DNA of 64,000 nucleotides, from assembly GCA_965228215.1 (NCBI GenBank), contig OZ245800.1, positions 434,001-498,000 on the forward strand, in the 5' to 3' direction. The notes below the pieces were generated by a model, which saw only the letters and a program-made list of their open reading frames with translations, searched no databases and had not been told where the DNA came from. The translations under genes were made by a program, and so were the position numbers. The stretch is from Maricaulis sp965228215 (lineage in GTDB: Bacteria; Pseudomonadota; Alphaproteobacteria; Caulobacterales; Maricaulaceae). Shown here one piece after another: positions 9,345 to 17,331 of the stretch. Each line of letters begins with the position of its first letter. The first letter of the stretch is position 1.

Positions 9345-10085
9345 ATGACCATTTTCATCCTGCTCGCCGCCGTCTTTGTAACGGCCACGATTTCCGGCAT
9401 TTTCGGCATGGCGGGCGGGTTGATCCTGATGGGCGTGCTGGCGCTGATCCTGCCGGTCTCCTCGGCCATGGTCGTGCATGGCGTGGTGCAGAGCGTATCC
9501 AATGGCTGGCGCGCCGTGATCCTGCGCAAATGGATCGCCTGGCGTATTCTGGGCATCTATCTCTTTGGCTCGGCCGCCGCCGTGGCCCTGTTGGTCTGGC
9601 TCACATTCGAACTCGACAAGGCCTGGCTCTTCATCGTGCTGGGACTGGTTCCCGCGGTGGTCTGGGTGCCGAAATCCCTGCTCCATCTCGATGCCGAAAA
9701 ACCTGTGCATGCCGTGATCTGCGGCTTCGCCGTGACCGGGTTGAACGTGGTCGCCGGCGTCTCCGGCCCGCTGCTCGACGTTTTCTTTGCCGAGACCGAT
9801 CGCGACCGGCGCACCGTCGTTGCCACCAAGGCTGCGACCCAGGTTGTCTCCCACATCGTGAAGGTGGGCTATTACCTCCTGCCGGCCATCGCGGCGGGCG
9901 CCCTGCCCCAGACCCATTGGCTGCTGATCGCGGCACCGCTCTCCATTCTGGGCACGACGCTGGGGACGCGCGTGCTGGAACGCATGAGCGACGTGCAGTT
10001 CCGCAATTGGACGAAATGGATCGTGACAGGCATCGGCGCGATCTACGTGATACGCGGTCTCGGTCTGCTGCTGTCCGGGAGTTGA
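9345..10085 (+). CDS. TauE/SafE (TSUP) family membrane transporter
   Basis: 246 residues, almost entirely hydrophobic, with seven to eight predicted transmembrane helices. The start FILLAAVFVTATISGIFGMAGG and a second half beginning near CGFAVTGLNVVAGVSGP reproduce the inverted-repeat signature (G-x-GG near the first helix of each half) of the 4-toluene sulfonate uptake permease family. Members move small organic or sulfur anions across the inner membrane; the substrate cannot be told from sequence. The family is usually about 250 residues, so this is full length. The GNAT gene follows after 3 bases, suggesting one transcript. Confidence 0.88.
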   Translation: MTIFILLAAVFVTATISGIFGMAGGLILMGVLALILPVSSAMVVHGVVQSVSNGWRAVILRKWIAWRILGIYLFGSAAAVALLVWLTFELDKAWLFIVLGLVPAVVWVPKSLLHLDAEKPVHAVICGFAVTGLNVVAGVSGPLLDVFFAETDRDRRTVVATKAATQVVSHIVKVGYYLLPAIAAGALPQTHWLLIAAPLSILGTTLGTRVLERMSDVQFRNWTKWIVTGIGAIYVIRGLGLLLSGS

Positions 10086-10088
10086 GTG

Positions 10089-10661
10089 ATGAAAGTCGAA
10101 GCGCGTGTTCTGGAGAATGAGATCGTCCGTCTCGAACCCATGGAAGAGCGTCACCGCGAGCTTCTGCGCGGGCCGGCCGACGAGCCCGAGCTCTGGGAGT
10201 GGACGACCATTCGCGGCGATGGCGCTGATTTCGACCAGTGGTTCGACCAGCTCCTGAAAGCCCGCGCCGAGGGTCACACGATTTCCCATGTCGTCTTCCG
10301 CAAGTCCGACAATACAGTGGTCGGCCACTCCGCCTATCTGACCATTTCAGAGACCAATGAACGCCTGGAGATCGGCTGGACCTGGTATGTCGCCGATGCA
10401 CGTGGCTCGAAGATCAATCCCGCCTGCAAACGCCTCCTGCTGGGCAATGCCTTCGACATGGGCGCCGGCCGGGTGGAATTGCGCACGCACGGCAAGAACC
10501 TGCGCTCGCAGGCCGCCATGAAAAAAATGGGCGCGCAATACGAAGGCACCTATCGGCGGCATATGAAGACCTGGCGCGGCGACTTCCGCGACACGGTCTA
10601 TTTCTCGGTGCTAAAGGATGAATGGCCCGCCGTGCGCGACGGGCTGGACGCGCGGCTCTGA
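10089..10661 (+). CDS. GNAT family N-acetyltransferase (RimJ/RimL type)
   Basis: 190 residues. It begins with the RimJ/RimL pattern (NEIVRLEPMEERHRELL), then a beta-hairpin VGHSAYLTIS, the strand LEIGWTWYVAD with the following helix NPACKRLLLGNAFD, and the CoA-contact region RVELRTHGKNLRSQAAMKKMGAQYEG, where N-S-A-K-G positions are as in the family. It likely acetylates an amine of a protein N-terminus or small molecule with acetyl-CoA. A GTG at 10086 immediately precedes the ATG at 10089; I use the ATG. Its TGA stop abuts the stop of the convergent gene directly (TGATCA). Confidence 0.85.
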   Translation: MKVEARVLENEIVRLEPMEERHRELLRGPADEPELWEWTTIRGDGADFDQWFDQLLKARAEGHTISHVVFRKSDNTVVGHSAYLTISETNERLEIGWTWYVADARGSKINPACKRLLLGNAFDMGAGRVELRTHGKNLRSQAAMKKMGAQYEGTYRRHMKTWRGDFRDTVYFSVLKDEWPAVRDGLDARL

Positions 10662-11132
10662 TCAGCCCTGAATGCAGGCGGCATCCGCCATCGAGACGCG
10701 TCCCTGTTCGATCCGCATGCGAATCTTGCTGTCGCCTTGATCGCCGTCGAACACGGTGAAATCGGCCGGCATGCCGGGCATGATATAGGCAGCCTCCGCG
10801 CTCTCGCGCTGTTGTGTGGTCGAGGTGCGGATGAACAGGCGGATCGTGCTGTCCATGCGCGGCCGGACAATCCCACCCGCCGCATCGAACTCGGTGACCG
10901 GCATATTGCTTTGATATTCGATGTCCGGACCGATCGCGGAAATCTCGCCGCGTTCGATCAGAATGTCCTGGTCATCCCAGCGGCCCGACGCGTCAACGAT
11001 CACCGCATTGCGGACCAGCAAGGCCTCCGCCTCGCACACGGTCATACCAGTTCCGGTCGCCAGCGCCGGCATTGCAGACATTCCCGCGAGGCAGGCAGCG
11101 GCCATCAATGTGTTCAGTCGCAAAATCATCAC
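10662..11132 (-). CDS. Small secreted protein: amidohydrolase composite domain without the catalytic barrel
   Basis: 156 residues with a signal peptide (about 1-25, ending ALA). Residues 37-72 (LLVRNAVIVDASGRW, DILIERGEISAIGPD) match the N-terminal beta-sandwich strands of amidohydrolases, and residues 119-147 (PGMPADFTVFDGD, IRMRIEQGRVSM) match their C-terminal closing strands. The roughly 300-residue TIM barrel between them is absent, and where active enzymes have DSHVHL this protein has DSTIRL (94-99), so no metal site remains. Two cysteines (C33, C153) sit near the ends of the mature chain and could form a disulfide. The frame is intact, so this is either a young remnant or a repurposed small domain. 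Its stop abuts the GNAT stop. Confidence 0.75.
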   Translation of the reverse strand: MMILRLNTLMAAACLAGMSAMPALATGTGMTVCEAEALLVRNAVIVDASGRWDDQDILIERGEISAIGPDIEYQSNMPVTEFDAAGGIVRPRMDSTIRLFIRTSTTQQRESAEAAYIMPGMPADFTVFDGDQGDSKIRMRIEQGRVSMADAACIQG

Positions 11133-11250
11133 GGGTCCCGTCCAACAAGACCCGGTTAGTCTTCCGCATACCGATCGACTTCAAGCCAAGCTTTTGTGAC
11201 TGCTACGGATTTTCACGTAACCGTCACACATTTCCAAACCTGTCCGCCTG

Positions 11251-11583
11251 CTATTTCACCGGCAGGGTGGAGACGAAAGCATAGGTCAGGCGAGCCCATT
11301 CGAGGATTTCCGAACTATCCAGATCGGACGGACCATCCACAGTGACCCAGCCCTTCATCGGACGTCCTGTGAAATCCATTTCTCGCGCACCCTCTCGCGC
11401 CAGGGCGGCCTCGTAGGCATCGGGTCCGACCCGGACATGCATTTCATCATTGGAGGTGCCGAAACTCATATTGCCGCCGACCATGAAAGCGACACCGCCG
11501 AACATTTTCCTAGGCACCGGGTCGGCGCCCAGCTGGCGCAACGCGGCTTCCATACGCTCGGCGAGATCGGGATCATGCGGCAT
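11251..11583 (-). CDS. TfoX N-terminal domain protein
   Basis: 110 residues that fit the stand-alone TfoX N-terminal domain: MPHDPDLAERMEAALRQL at the start, the family-defining RKMFGGVAFMVGGNM (about residues 25-39) and GWVTVDG in the last third. Full TfoX/Sxy regulates competence in Gammaproteobacteria; the isolated N-terminal domain in Alphaproteobacteria has no assigned role, and a link to competence here would be only inference. The ATG at 11583 overlaps the 3' end of tadA by 11 bases, so the gene is probably expressed by read-through and coupling from tadA. Confidence 0.85.
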   Translation of the reverse strand: MPHDPDLAERMEAALRQLGADPVPRKMFGGVAFMVGGNMSFGTSNDEMHVRVGPDAYEAALAREGAREMDFTGRPMKGWVTVDGPSDLDSSEILEWARLTYAFVSTLPVK

Positions 11584-12058
11584 CGGTCTTCCCCTTGCGG
11601 CGCGCACGGAAAAAGCTTCGCAGCATGTCGGCGCTTTCCTCGGCAAGAATGCCCGAGGCCACGTCCGGCCGCCAGTGACAGGTTTTCTGTTCGAAGAAAC
11701 GCGGCCCATGTTCGATCGCGCCACCCTTGGCATCCGGCGCTCCGAACACGACCTTGCGGATCCGCGCATGGCTGATCGCCCCGGCACACATCGCGCAGGG
11801 TTCCAGCGTCACGTAGAGATCGAGACCGGTCAGCCGGTAATTGCCCAGTTTCTCGGCCGCCCGCCGCATGGCGAGAATTTCCGCATGGGCGCTGGGATCA
11901 TTGAGACTGATCGGCTGATTATGCGCGCCGGCGAGGATCTCGTCGCGCTCCGGATCGACCACAACGGCACCCACCGGCGCCTCGCCCATGTCAGCGGCCG
12001 CTTGCGCCAGTTCTAGCGCCGCCTGCATAAAGCGGGTATCACGCGCATCAAATTCCAT
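11573..12058 (-). CDS. tadA: tRNA-specific adenosine deaminase
   Basis: 161 residues, normal for TadA. The cytidine-deaminase-fold zinc site is complete: DPSAHAEILAMR (His ligand and catalytic Glu in HAE) and TLEPCAMCAGAI (PCxxC). ARIRKVVFGAPDAKGGA follows as in TadA. It converts the wobble adenosine of tRNA-Arg(ACG) to inosine and is essential in most bacteria. I start at ATG 12058 (MEFDARDTRFMQAALELA); the upstream sequence up to the divergent rRNA pseudouridine synthase is only 38 bases, which must hold both start regions. The downstream end overlaps the TfoX-domain gene. Confidence 0.95.
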   Translation of the reverse strand: MEFDARDTRFMQAALELAQAAADMGEAPVGAVVVDPERDEILAGAHNQPISLNDPSAHAEILAMRRAAEKLGNYRLTGLDLYVTLEPCAMCAGAISHARIRKVVFGAPDAKGGAIEHGPRFFEQKTCHWRPDVASGILAEESADMLRSFFRARRKGKTDAA

Positions 12059-12096
12059 ACAGGCGGGCGTAGAGCGCGCATCAGAAAGGGTCAAGC

Positions 12097-13014
12097 TTGA
12101 CCGAGACTTCCCCGACAGACGAACGCATCGCCAAATACCTTGCCCGGGCCGGTGTCGCCTCGCGCCGCGAGGTCGAACGCATGATCGAGGCCGGCCGTGT
12201 GAAAGTGGATGGAAAACGCCTGGACACACCGGCCTTCAAGGTGACCGGCAAGGAGCGCATCGAGGTCGATGGCAAGCGCGTTGACCCGCCTGCCGAAACG
12301 AAGCTGTGGCGCTATCACAAACCGTCGGGCCTGGTTACCACCCACAGCGATCCAGAGGGCCGCGAAACCGTCTTCGACAAGCTTCCCAGGGATCTGGGCC
12401 GCGTGATTTCTGTCGGCCGGCTGGACCTGACCTCCGAAGGCCTGCTTCTGCTGACCAATGATGGCGGCCTGGCCCGCGCCCTGGAACTGCCTTCGACCGC
12501 CTGGACACGCCGCTATCGCGCCCGCGCCTTCGGCAAGGTCGACGAGGCCGCGATCAAGAAACTCAAGGACGGCATCACCGTTGAAGGTGTTCGCTATGGT
12601 TCGATGGAAGTCGAGATCGAGCGCGAGACCGGCTCGAATGTCTGGCTGATCGTCGGCCTGAAGGAAGGCAAGAACCGGGAAGTGCGCAAGGCGCTGGACG
12701 CTGTGGGTCTGAAGGTGAACCGGCTAATCCGTGTCGCCTACGGACCCTTTCAGCTGGGCGACCTGGCCAGCGGCGAGGTCAAGGCTGTACCGTCGCGCAT
12801 TCTCAAGGATCAGGCGGGCCATCTCCTGCCGGATGATGCAATCAAGCATGACGATACCGGCCGGGCCAAGGCCGCGAAGCCGACGCGCAAGAAACCGCCG
12901 GCAGGGCCGCGCGGCCGCAAACCATCCGGGCAATCCGGCGGCAAGCCGGGTGCCCGGTCCGGGCAGCGGCCCACCGGCAATCGACCGGCACCCAAGCGCG
13001 GGCCGCGCCGATGA
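12097..13014 (+). CDS. 23S rRNA pseudouridine synthase, RsuA/RluB family
   Basis: 305 residues. An S4 RNA-binding domain (RIAKYLARAGVASRREVERMI, about residues 9-29, given here in part) is followed by the RsuA/RluB core with YHKPSGLVTTHSDPEGR, the catalytic-aspartate motif GRLDLTSEGLLLLTNDG and KEGKNREVRKALDAVG. From about residue 250 the protein becomes a disordered Lys/Arg/Pro/Gly tail, common in alphaproteobacterial RluB. It isomerises a uridine in 23S rRNA, probably U2605. The start is a TTG with GAAAGGG 6-7 bases upstream. The stop overlaps the rsmD start (ATGA), coupling two rRNA-modification genes. Confidence 0.9.
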   Translation: MTETSPTDERIAKYLARAGVASRREVERMIEAGRVKVDGKRLDTPAFKVTGKERIEVDGKRVDPPAETKLWRYHKPSGLVTTHSDPEGRETVFDKLPRDLGRVISVGRLDLTSEGLLLLTNDGGLARALELPSTAWTRRYRARAFGKVDEAAIKKLKDGITVEGVRYGSMEVEIERETGSNVWLIVGLKEGKNREVRKALDAVGLKVNRLIRVAYGPFQLGDLASGEVKAVPSRILKDQAGHLLPDDAIKHDDTGRAKAAKPTRKKPPAGPRGRKPSGQSGGKPGARSGQRPTGNRPAPKRGPRR

Positions 13015-13571
13015 GAATTGTCGGCGGCAAGCACAAGGGCCGCCCCCTGTCTGCACCGAAGGGCCGCAATACCCGTCCGACTTCCGACCGGGCGCGGGAA
13101 GCCATGTTCAACGTGCTCGCCCACGCCGAGTGGGCGCCCGAGCTGGACGGCGCCCGAGTGATCGACCTCTTCGCCGGATCCGGTGCGCTGGGCCTGGAAG
13201 CCATGTCCCGCGGCGCGGCCTTCTGCCTGTTCGTGGAAACGGAAGCCTCGGCCCGGGGCGCCATTCGCGACAATATCGATTTACTTCAGCTGTTCGGACA
13301 CACCCGCCTCCACCGCCGCGATGCGACGCATCTGGGCGACAAGCCGAGCAATCTGGGCGAGCCATTCGACATCGCTTTCCTGGACCCGCCCTACGGCAAG
13401 GGGCTGGGCGAGGCGTCGCTTCAGAAACTGGTCGAGGGGGGCTGGATGGCTGACGATGCGATTGCCGTTCTCGAGGTTGGTTCGGATGAAGACCCGGTCG
13501 TCACTGGCTGGCAGGTGGAAGTTCAGAAGGATTACGGCGCGGCGAAAGTGCTGTTTCTGCGCCGGGACTGA
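13011..13571 (+). CDS. rsmD: 16S rRNA (guanine(966)-N(2))-methyltransferase
   Basis: 186 residues, matching RsmD. MRIVGGKHKGRPL and TRPTSDRAREAMFNVL form the typical N-terminus; DLFAGSGALGLEAMSRGA is SAM motif I; LDPPYGKG is the N-methyltransferase DPPY motif. It methylates G966 of 16S rRNA during 30S assembly. The first four bases overlap the stop of the preceding pseudouridine synthase gene, so the two are an operon of rRNA modification enzymes. Confidence 0.95.
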   Translation: MRIVGGKHKGRPLSAPKGRNTRPTSDRAREAMFNVLAHAEWAPELDGARVIDLFAGSGALGLEAMSRGAAFCLFVETEASARGAIRDNIDLLQLFGHTRLHRRDATHLGDKPSNLGEPFDIAFLDPPYGKGLGEASLQKLVEGGWMADDAIAVLEVGSDEDPVVTGWQVEVQKDYGAAKVLFLRRD

Positions 13572-13633
13572 GCCGCCCCGACCTTGCGTCGAAGTTCTGT
13601 GTCATGCGCCAAGATGCTGACCCGTATCAGTTT

Positions 13634-13666
13634 ATTAAGCCTCATCGTGATTAGTGGTGGCTTAAT
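13634..13666. repeat. Short inverted repeat in an AT-rich promoter region
   Basis: ATTAAGCC (13634-13641) and GGCTTAAT (13659-13666) are inverted with a 17-base spacer, 22 bases before the hypothetical gene at 13689 and after rsmD. It may be an operator or a weak terminator; the surrounding bases are unusually AT-rich for this window. Confidence 0.35.
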
Positions 13667-13688
13667 CACACCAAGCTGATCCCGCCTG

Positions 13689-14807
13689 ATGTCGAGCACA
13701 ACACGCAATCTATCGCTTCTCAAATCGAGCGCTTCCACCGCGCGGGTGCTGAACCTTCACTGGATCAAGCAGAAACGCGGCGATGATCCGGAGTACGCGA
13801 AATACCCGTTTTTCGAGACGGCTCGCCTGAACGAAGCGATCATCATCAAGCACACGCTCCGCCGCTCCGAACAGGAGACGCTGAAGATAGAACGCGCAAG
13901 CGCGACCAAGATCGTGCTGCCATTCTCGACCGCGGATCTGAAACTGGGCGGCTACAGCGCTTTCGTCGAGCAGGAAGATTTCGAACCTGCCCTGATCCAG
14001 CTATTGGGTGCGGAGGCCAACAAGAGCAAGTTGTCGCGCGACCTGGAAGTTCTGCGCGAATTGGCGCGCCTTCCGTCGCTGGATCCCTATCTGATGCGCG
14101 AGCGTTTCAACCGGCTCGGCTACAGGGTGGGCACGTGCTATTTCGATATTTCTGAAGCTGATGTGAAAAAGCTCGAAGCGGTCGTCGCGCTCGACATCAA
14201 GCGCCTGATCACGCTGGCCTATGGCGAGGGAGAGCCGACGGCGAACGCGCTTTCTGAAAAACTCGCTCGCATGCTTCTCACGGACGAGACCGATGAAGCG
14301 CTGACACCGCTGCGCGAGACCCTGCATCTGACACCGGAGCAACACGCGGCCGGAATGTTCAGCTGGAAGGGTTTTCTCTATTACAAATGGCTCGTCGGCA
14401 CGCAGCGCTCGACCTTCAAACCGGTCGCCGAACAGATCCTGACTTTGCGCATTCTCGATGCGCACCCGGAAGACACCGCCTTCCTCGACAAGGTGCGCCG
14501 AGAAATCGTCGACCAATTCAGCTTGCGCGTACAGGACATCGAAGCCGCGCTGGCCTCCTATGACCGCGCCTTCAACAAGCTGGTCGCGGATCAGAAACCC
14601 AATGCCTTCCGGAAATTCCTGATGATGGCGCCGCACATGTTCATCGAGACCGGCGAGCACCTCGCGGCGGTGAACCACATCACCTCATTCTGGAAATACC
14701 GCTTCCCGCCAGGCGCACCGAAACGCATCCCGGTGGATGATGCCTACGATCTGTTCCGTGAATTCGCGTCCTGCATGGAAATCTCCACGCATTTCGTCGA
14801 CAGCTAG
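13689..14807 (+). CDS. Hypothetical protein, 372 residues, cytosolic
   Basis: I do not recognise this protein. It has no signal peptide or membrane segment and a mixed alpha/beta composition that is mostly helical after residue 100. Stretches that look constrained are LNLHWIKQKRGDDPEYAKYPFFE near the N-terminus (an opening of aromatic and charged residues), VGTCYFDISEADVKKLE, MFSWKGFLYYKWL (about residues 220-232) and ISTHFVD at the C-terminus. Helical runs such as DIEAALASYDRAFNKLV suggest coiled packing. There is no good Shine-Dalgarno before the ATG at 13689, so the start is tentative. It is followed head-on by mutL, with the stop codons sharing CTAG. Confidence 0.7.
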   Translation: MSSTTRNLSLLKSSASTARVLNLHWIKQKRGDDPEYAKYPFFETARLNEAIIIKHTLRRSEQETLKIERASATKIVLPFSTADLKLGGYSAFVEQEDFEPALIQLLGAEANKSKLSRDLEVLRELARLPSLDPYLMRERFNRLGYRVGTCYFDISEADVKKLEAVVALDIKRLITLAYGEGEPTANALSEKLARMLLTDETDEALTPLRETLHLTPEQHAAGMFSWKGFLYYKWLVGTQRSTFKPVAEQILTLRILDAHPEDTAFLDKVRREIVDQFSLRVQDIEAALASYDRAFNKLVADQKPNAFRKFLMMAPHMFIETGEHLAAVNHITSFWKYRFPPGAPKRIPVDDAYDLFREFASCMEISTHFVDS

Positions 14808-16663
14808 CGGCGGCCGAACAGGCGTTCGATATCGCTCAGCTTGAGTTCGACATAGGTCGGACGGCCATGATTGCACTGGCCTGAATGCGGCGTCGCTTCC
14901 ATTTCCCGAAGGAGCGCATTCATTTCCTCGCCCGTCAGCCGGCGTCCCGAGCGGACGGAACCGTGACAGGCCATCGTGCCGACCACGTCCTCAAGTTTTT
15001 CCCGCAGGGACAGGGCCTGGTCGTATTCCGAGAAATCATCGGCGAGATCGCGGATCAGGCCCTGGACATCGAGCTTCTTGAGCAGGGCCGGCGTCTCGCG
15101 CACGGCCACGGCACCCGGGCCGAAGGCCTCGACAACCAGGCCCAGCTCGGCCAATTCCTCCGTTCGGTCCAGCACACGTCTTGCTTCGGCCTCGTCGAGA
15201 TCGACGATCTCGGGCACCAGGAGTTGCTGACGCTGGACACCGGTCTCGGCGATCATCGCCTTCATGCGCTCATAGACCAGACGCTCATGTGCCGCGTGCT
15301 GGTCGACAATGACAATGCCATCACCGGTCTGGGCGATCACATAGGTCTCGTGCAATTGCGCGCGGGCAACGCCCAGCGGCCAGTCCGGCTCTGCCTCGGG
15401 CGGCGGGGCATCGGCCTGCTGGAAATCCGGTTCGACGCGGGCCGACATCCCGGTCTGGAAGGCGTCCGGCTGGGCGGGCTCCGACAAGCCGGGTGATACG
15501 GGTTGTCCCCAGGCGGCGACATTGTGAGCCGCGCTCTGGTACTGGCCGGGCGATGCCGGGCGATAGCCTTCCGGCCGGGCCGCGCCGAGTGCAAAACCGG
15601 CGACCGTCGTCGAGGCCCGGTGACCTGCCGCAGCCAGCGCGTGGCGCAGCGCGCCGACGATCAGGCCACGCACCAGTCCGGCATCGCGGAAACGCACTTC
15701 GGCCTTGGCCGGGTGGACATTTACGTCGACCTGGTCGGTCGGCAATTCGATATTGAGGGCGACGACCGGGTGACGGTCCCGGGCCAGGAAGTCCTGATAG
15801 GCACCACGCACCGCGCCGCCCAGCAGCTTGTCGCGCACCGGCCGGCCATTGACGAACATGAATTGATGCTGGGCATTGCCCCGCGAATAGGTGGGCAGGC
15901 TCGCAAAACCGCTGACGCGCACATCCTCGCGTTCCTGGTCGATTTCCAGCGCATTCTCGCCGAACTCGATGCCCAGGACCGCCGACATTCGGGCCTTGCG
16001 GCCGGGGCTGCCGGCGTCCCGCTCGGCGGCGAAAGCCAGGCGTTTGCGACCGTCCAGCGTCAGGAAGAAGCCGACATCCGGCCGTGCCATTGCCAGGCGT
16101 TTGACGATGTCGGTCATGCCGGTGTTCTCGGCGCGCTCGGATTTGAGGAATTTCAGACGGGCGGGTGTCGCATAGAAAAGATCGCGCACCTCGATACGGG
16201 TTCCGCCGCGCCCCAGCGGTGCAGCCGGGGCAACACCATGGGTCTGGCCGCCCTCGACCTGGATCGTCCAGGCATCACCCTCGCCGCGGGCCTGCGTGGT
16301 GATCGACAGGCGGGCGATGGAGCCGATGGACGGCAGCGCCTCACCGCGGAAACCCATCGTGTCGATATTCAGGAGATCGTCCTCGCCGTCAGCGCCCACG
16401 GGAAGCTTGGACGTGGCATGGCGCTCGATGCACAGCGCCAATTCCTCGGCGCTCATCCCCTTGCCGTCATCCTCGACGATCAGACGAACCAGACCGCCGC
16501 CCTCGGCGGTAATGTCGATCCGGGTCGCGCCGGCATCCAGCGAATTCTCGACCAATTCTTTGATCACCGAAGCCGGACGTTCGACGACCTCGCCCGCCGC
16601 AATGCGGTTGACGGTCTCCGGCGGAAGGCGGCGGATGATCGGCTGGTTCATGGTCAAAGACAT
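14804..16663 (-). CDS. mutL: DNA mismatch repair protein MutL (endonuclease type)
   Basis: 619 residues. The GHKL ATPase N-domain is complete: ELVENSLDAGAT, VEDDGKGM, GFRGEALPSIGSI and HVNVHPAK-type VDVNVHPAKAEVRF. In the C-terminal domain DQHAAHERLVYE fits the metal-binding endonuclease motif DQHA(X)2E(X)4E and CNHGRPTYVEL the second conserved block, so this MutL nicks DNA itself and needs no MutH. It couples MutS recognition to strand removal. The start at 16663 is preceded closely by a strong hairpin that encloses its only Shine-Dalgarno-like bases; an ATG at 16651 (MNQPIIRRLPP) is the alternative. The 3' end overlaps the convergent gene at CTAG. Confidence 0.96.
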   Translation of the reverse strand: MSLTMNQPIIRRLPPETVNRIAAGEVVERPASVIKELVENSLDAGATRIDITAEGGGLVRLIVEDDGKGMSAEELALCIERHATSKLPVGADGEDDLLNIDTMGFRGEALPSIGSIARLSITTQARGEGDAWTIQVEGGQTHGVAPAAPLGRGGTRIEVRDLFYATPARLKFLKSERAENTGMTDIVKRLAMARPDVGFFLTLDGRKRLAFAAERDAGSPGRKARMSAVLGIEFGENALEIDQEREDVRVSGFASLPTYSRGNAQHQFMFVNGRPVRDKLLGGAVRGAYQDFLARDRHPVVALNIELPTDQVDVNVHPAKAEVRFRDAGLVRGLIVGALRHALAAAGHRASTTVAGFALGAARPEGYRPASPGQYQSAAHNVAAWGQPVSPGLSEPAQPDAFQTGMSARVEPDFQQADAPPPEAEPDWPLGVARAQLHETYVIAQTGDGIVIVDQHAAHERLVYERMKAMIAETGVQRQQLLVPEIVDLDEAEARRVLDRTEELAELGLVVEAFGPGAVAVRETPALLKKLDVQGLIRDLADDFSEYDQALSLREKLEDVVGTMACHGSVRSGRRLTGEEMNALLREMEATPHSGQCNHGRPTYVELKLSDIERLFGRR

Positions 16664-16664
16664 A

Positions 16665-16686
16665 GGGCCAGCCTTTCGGCTGGCCC
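16665..16686 (-). terminator. GAAA-tetraloop hairpin directly before mutL
   Basis: On the minus strand a 9-bp GC-rich stem (GGGCCAGCC pairing with GGCTGGCCC) closed by a GAAA tetraloop ends one base before the mutL ATG at 16663. It could terminate the DUF3035 transcript or hide the mutL ribosome site. The bases after it (TATGTCTTTG) are only moderately T-rich. Confidence 0.55.
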
Positions 16687-16719
16687 TGAGTCGGTCAAGT
16701 CCTGCAATGCGCTGCCGGC

Positions 16720-17262
16720 CTAGAGGCCCGGCAGTTTCGGAAGCAGGCGGCGATCGCGTTCGATCTCGACTTCGCCGTCACCGGTCACGTCGCGGGCGCG
16801 TTCCTGGCGCTCGGCTTCCAGCGTGGCGTCGAGCGGCGTGGCGTCGACCGGCGGCTGGTAAGATCCATCACGCCAGAAGAGAACCTGGTCTGCGAAACTG
16901 CGCGACTTGCGCACAACGCCGGCCGTCTCGCCGTCGATGATCGAGCGGATGAAGGGATCGGCGGAACCACCACCGGCGCGCGCCACCAGGAGCGCTTCGG
17001 CATCACTGCCCGACCAGTTGGACTGGGCGCCCAGGAGGGCGGTGCGGGCCTGTTGGTCCGGATAGATCTCCTCCGGACGCGGCTCACCCGGACGCGGCGG
17101 ACGCAGATTGTATTCCGGCGGCACGGTCAGCGGTGCAATGGTCACGGTCCGGAACTCGTCCGGGGTGATCTTGTTGGCGCCGATGGCGCTGGACAGGCTG
17201 TTGCAGCCCGTCAGTGCGACTGCCGCGACGGAGGCGACAATAAGAGCGGAACGCGTACGCAT
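16720..17262 (-). CDS. DUF3035 family lipoprotein
   Basis: 180 residues. The signal sequence ends in the lipobox ALTGC (Cys20), so it is a lipoprotein. The mature part opens with TPDEFRTVTIAPLTVPPEY followed by a proline-rich LRPPRPGEPRPEE, the hallmark of DUF3035 proteins, which in Alphaproteobacteria are usually found just after lspA as here. The function is unknown. The start at 17262 is set by GGAG 7 bases upstream; an ATG six bases earlier (17268) would sit on top of that site. The C-terminus ends RRLLPKLPGL. Confidence 0.88.
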   Translation of the reverse strand: MRTRSALIVASVAAVALTGCNSLSSAIGANKITPDEFRTVTIAPLTVPPEYNLRPPRPGEPRPEEIYPDQQARTALLGAQSNWSGSDAEALLVARAGGGSADPFIRSIIDGETAGVVRKSRSFADQVLFWRDGSYQPPVDATPLDATLEAERQERARDVTGDGEVEIERDRRLLPKLPGL

Positions 17263-17269
17263 GAGCATG

Positions 17270-17273
17270 CTCC
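17270..17273 (-). promoter_or_regulatory. Shine-Dalgarno deciding the DUF3035 start
   Basis: GGAG on the minus strand is 7 bases from the ATG at 17262 but only 1 base from the in-frame ATG at 17268, so the inner ATG is preferred. Confidence 0.55.
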
Positions 17274-17331
17274 AAATTTCAATTGCGCATGTTGTAGCGG
17301 AGAGTCTCATTCATCTCCACCCCGGACACCA

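Noticed and set aside
11180..11235. TGTGAC and GTCACA half-sites resembling a CRP box
   Set aside because: The spacing is far larger than the 6 bases of a CRP site and only the outer six bases match, so it is likely chance.
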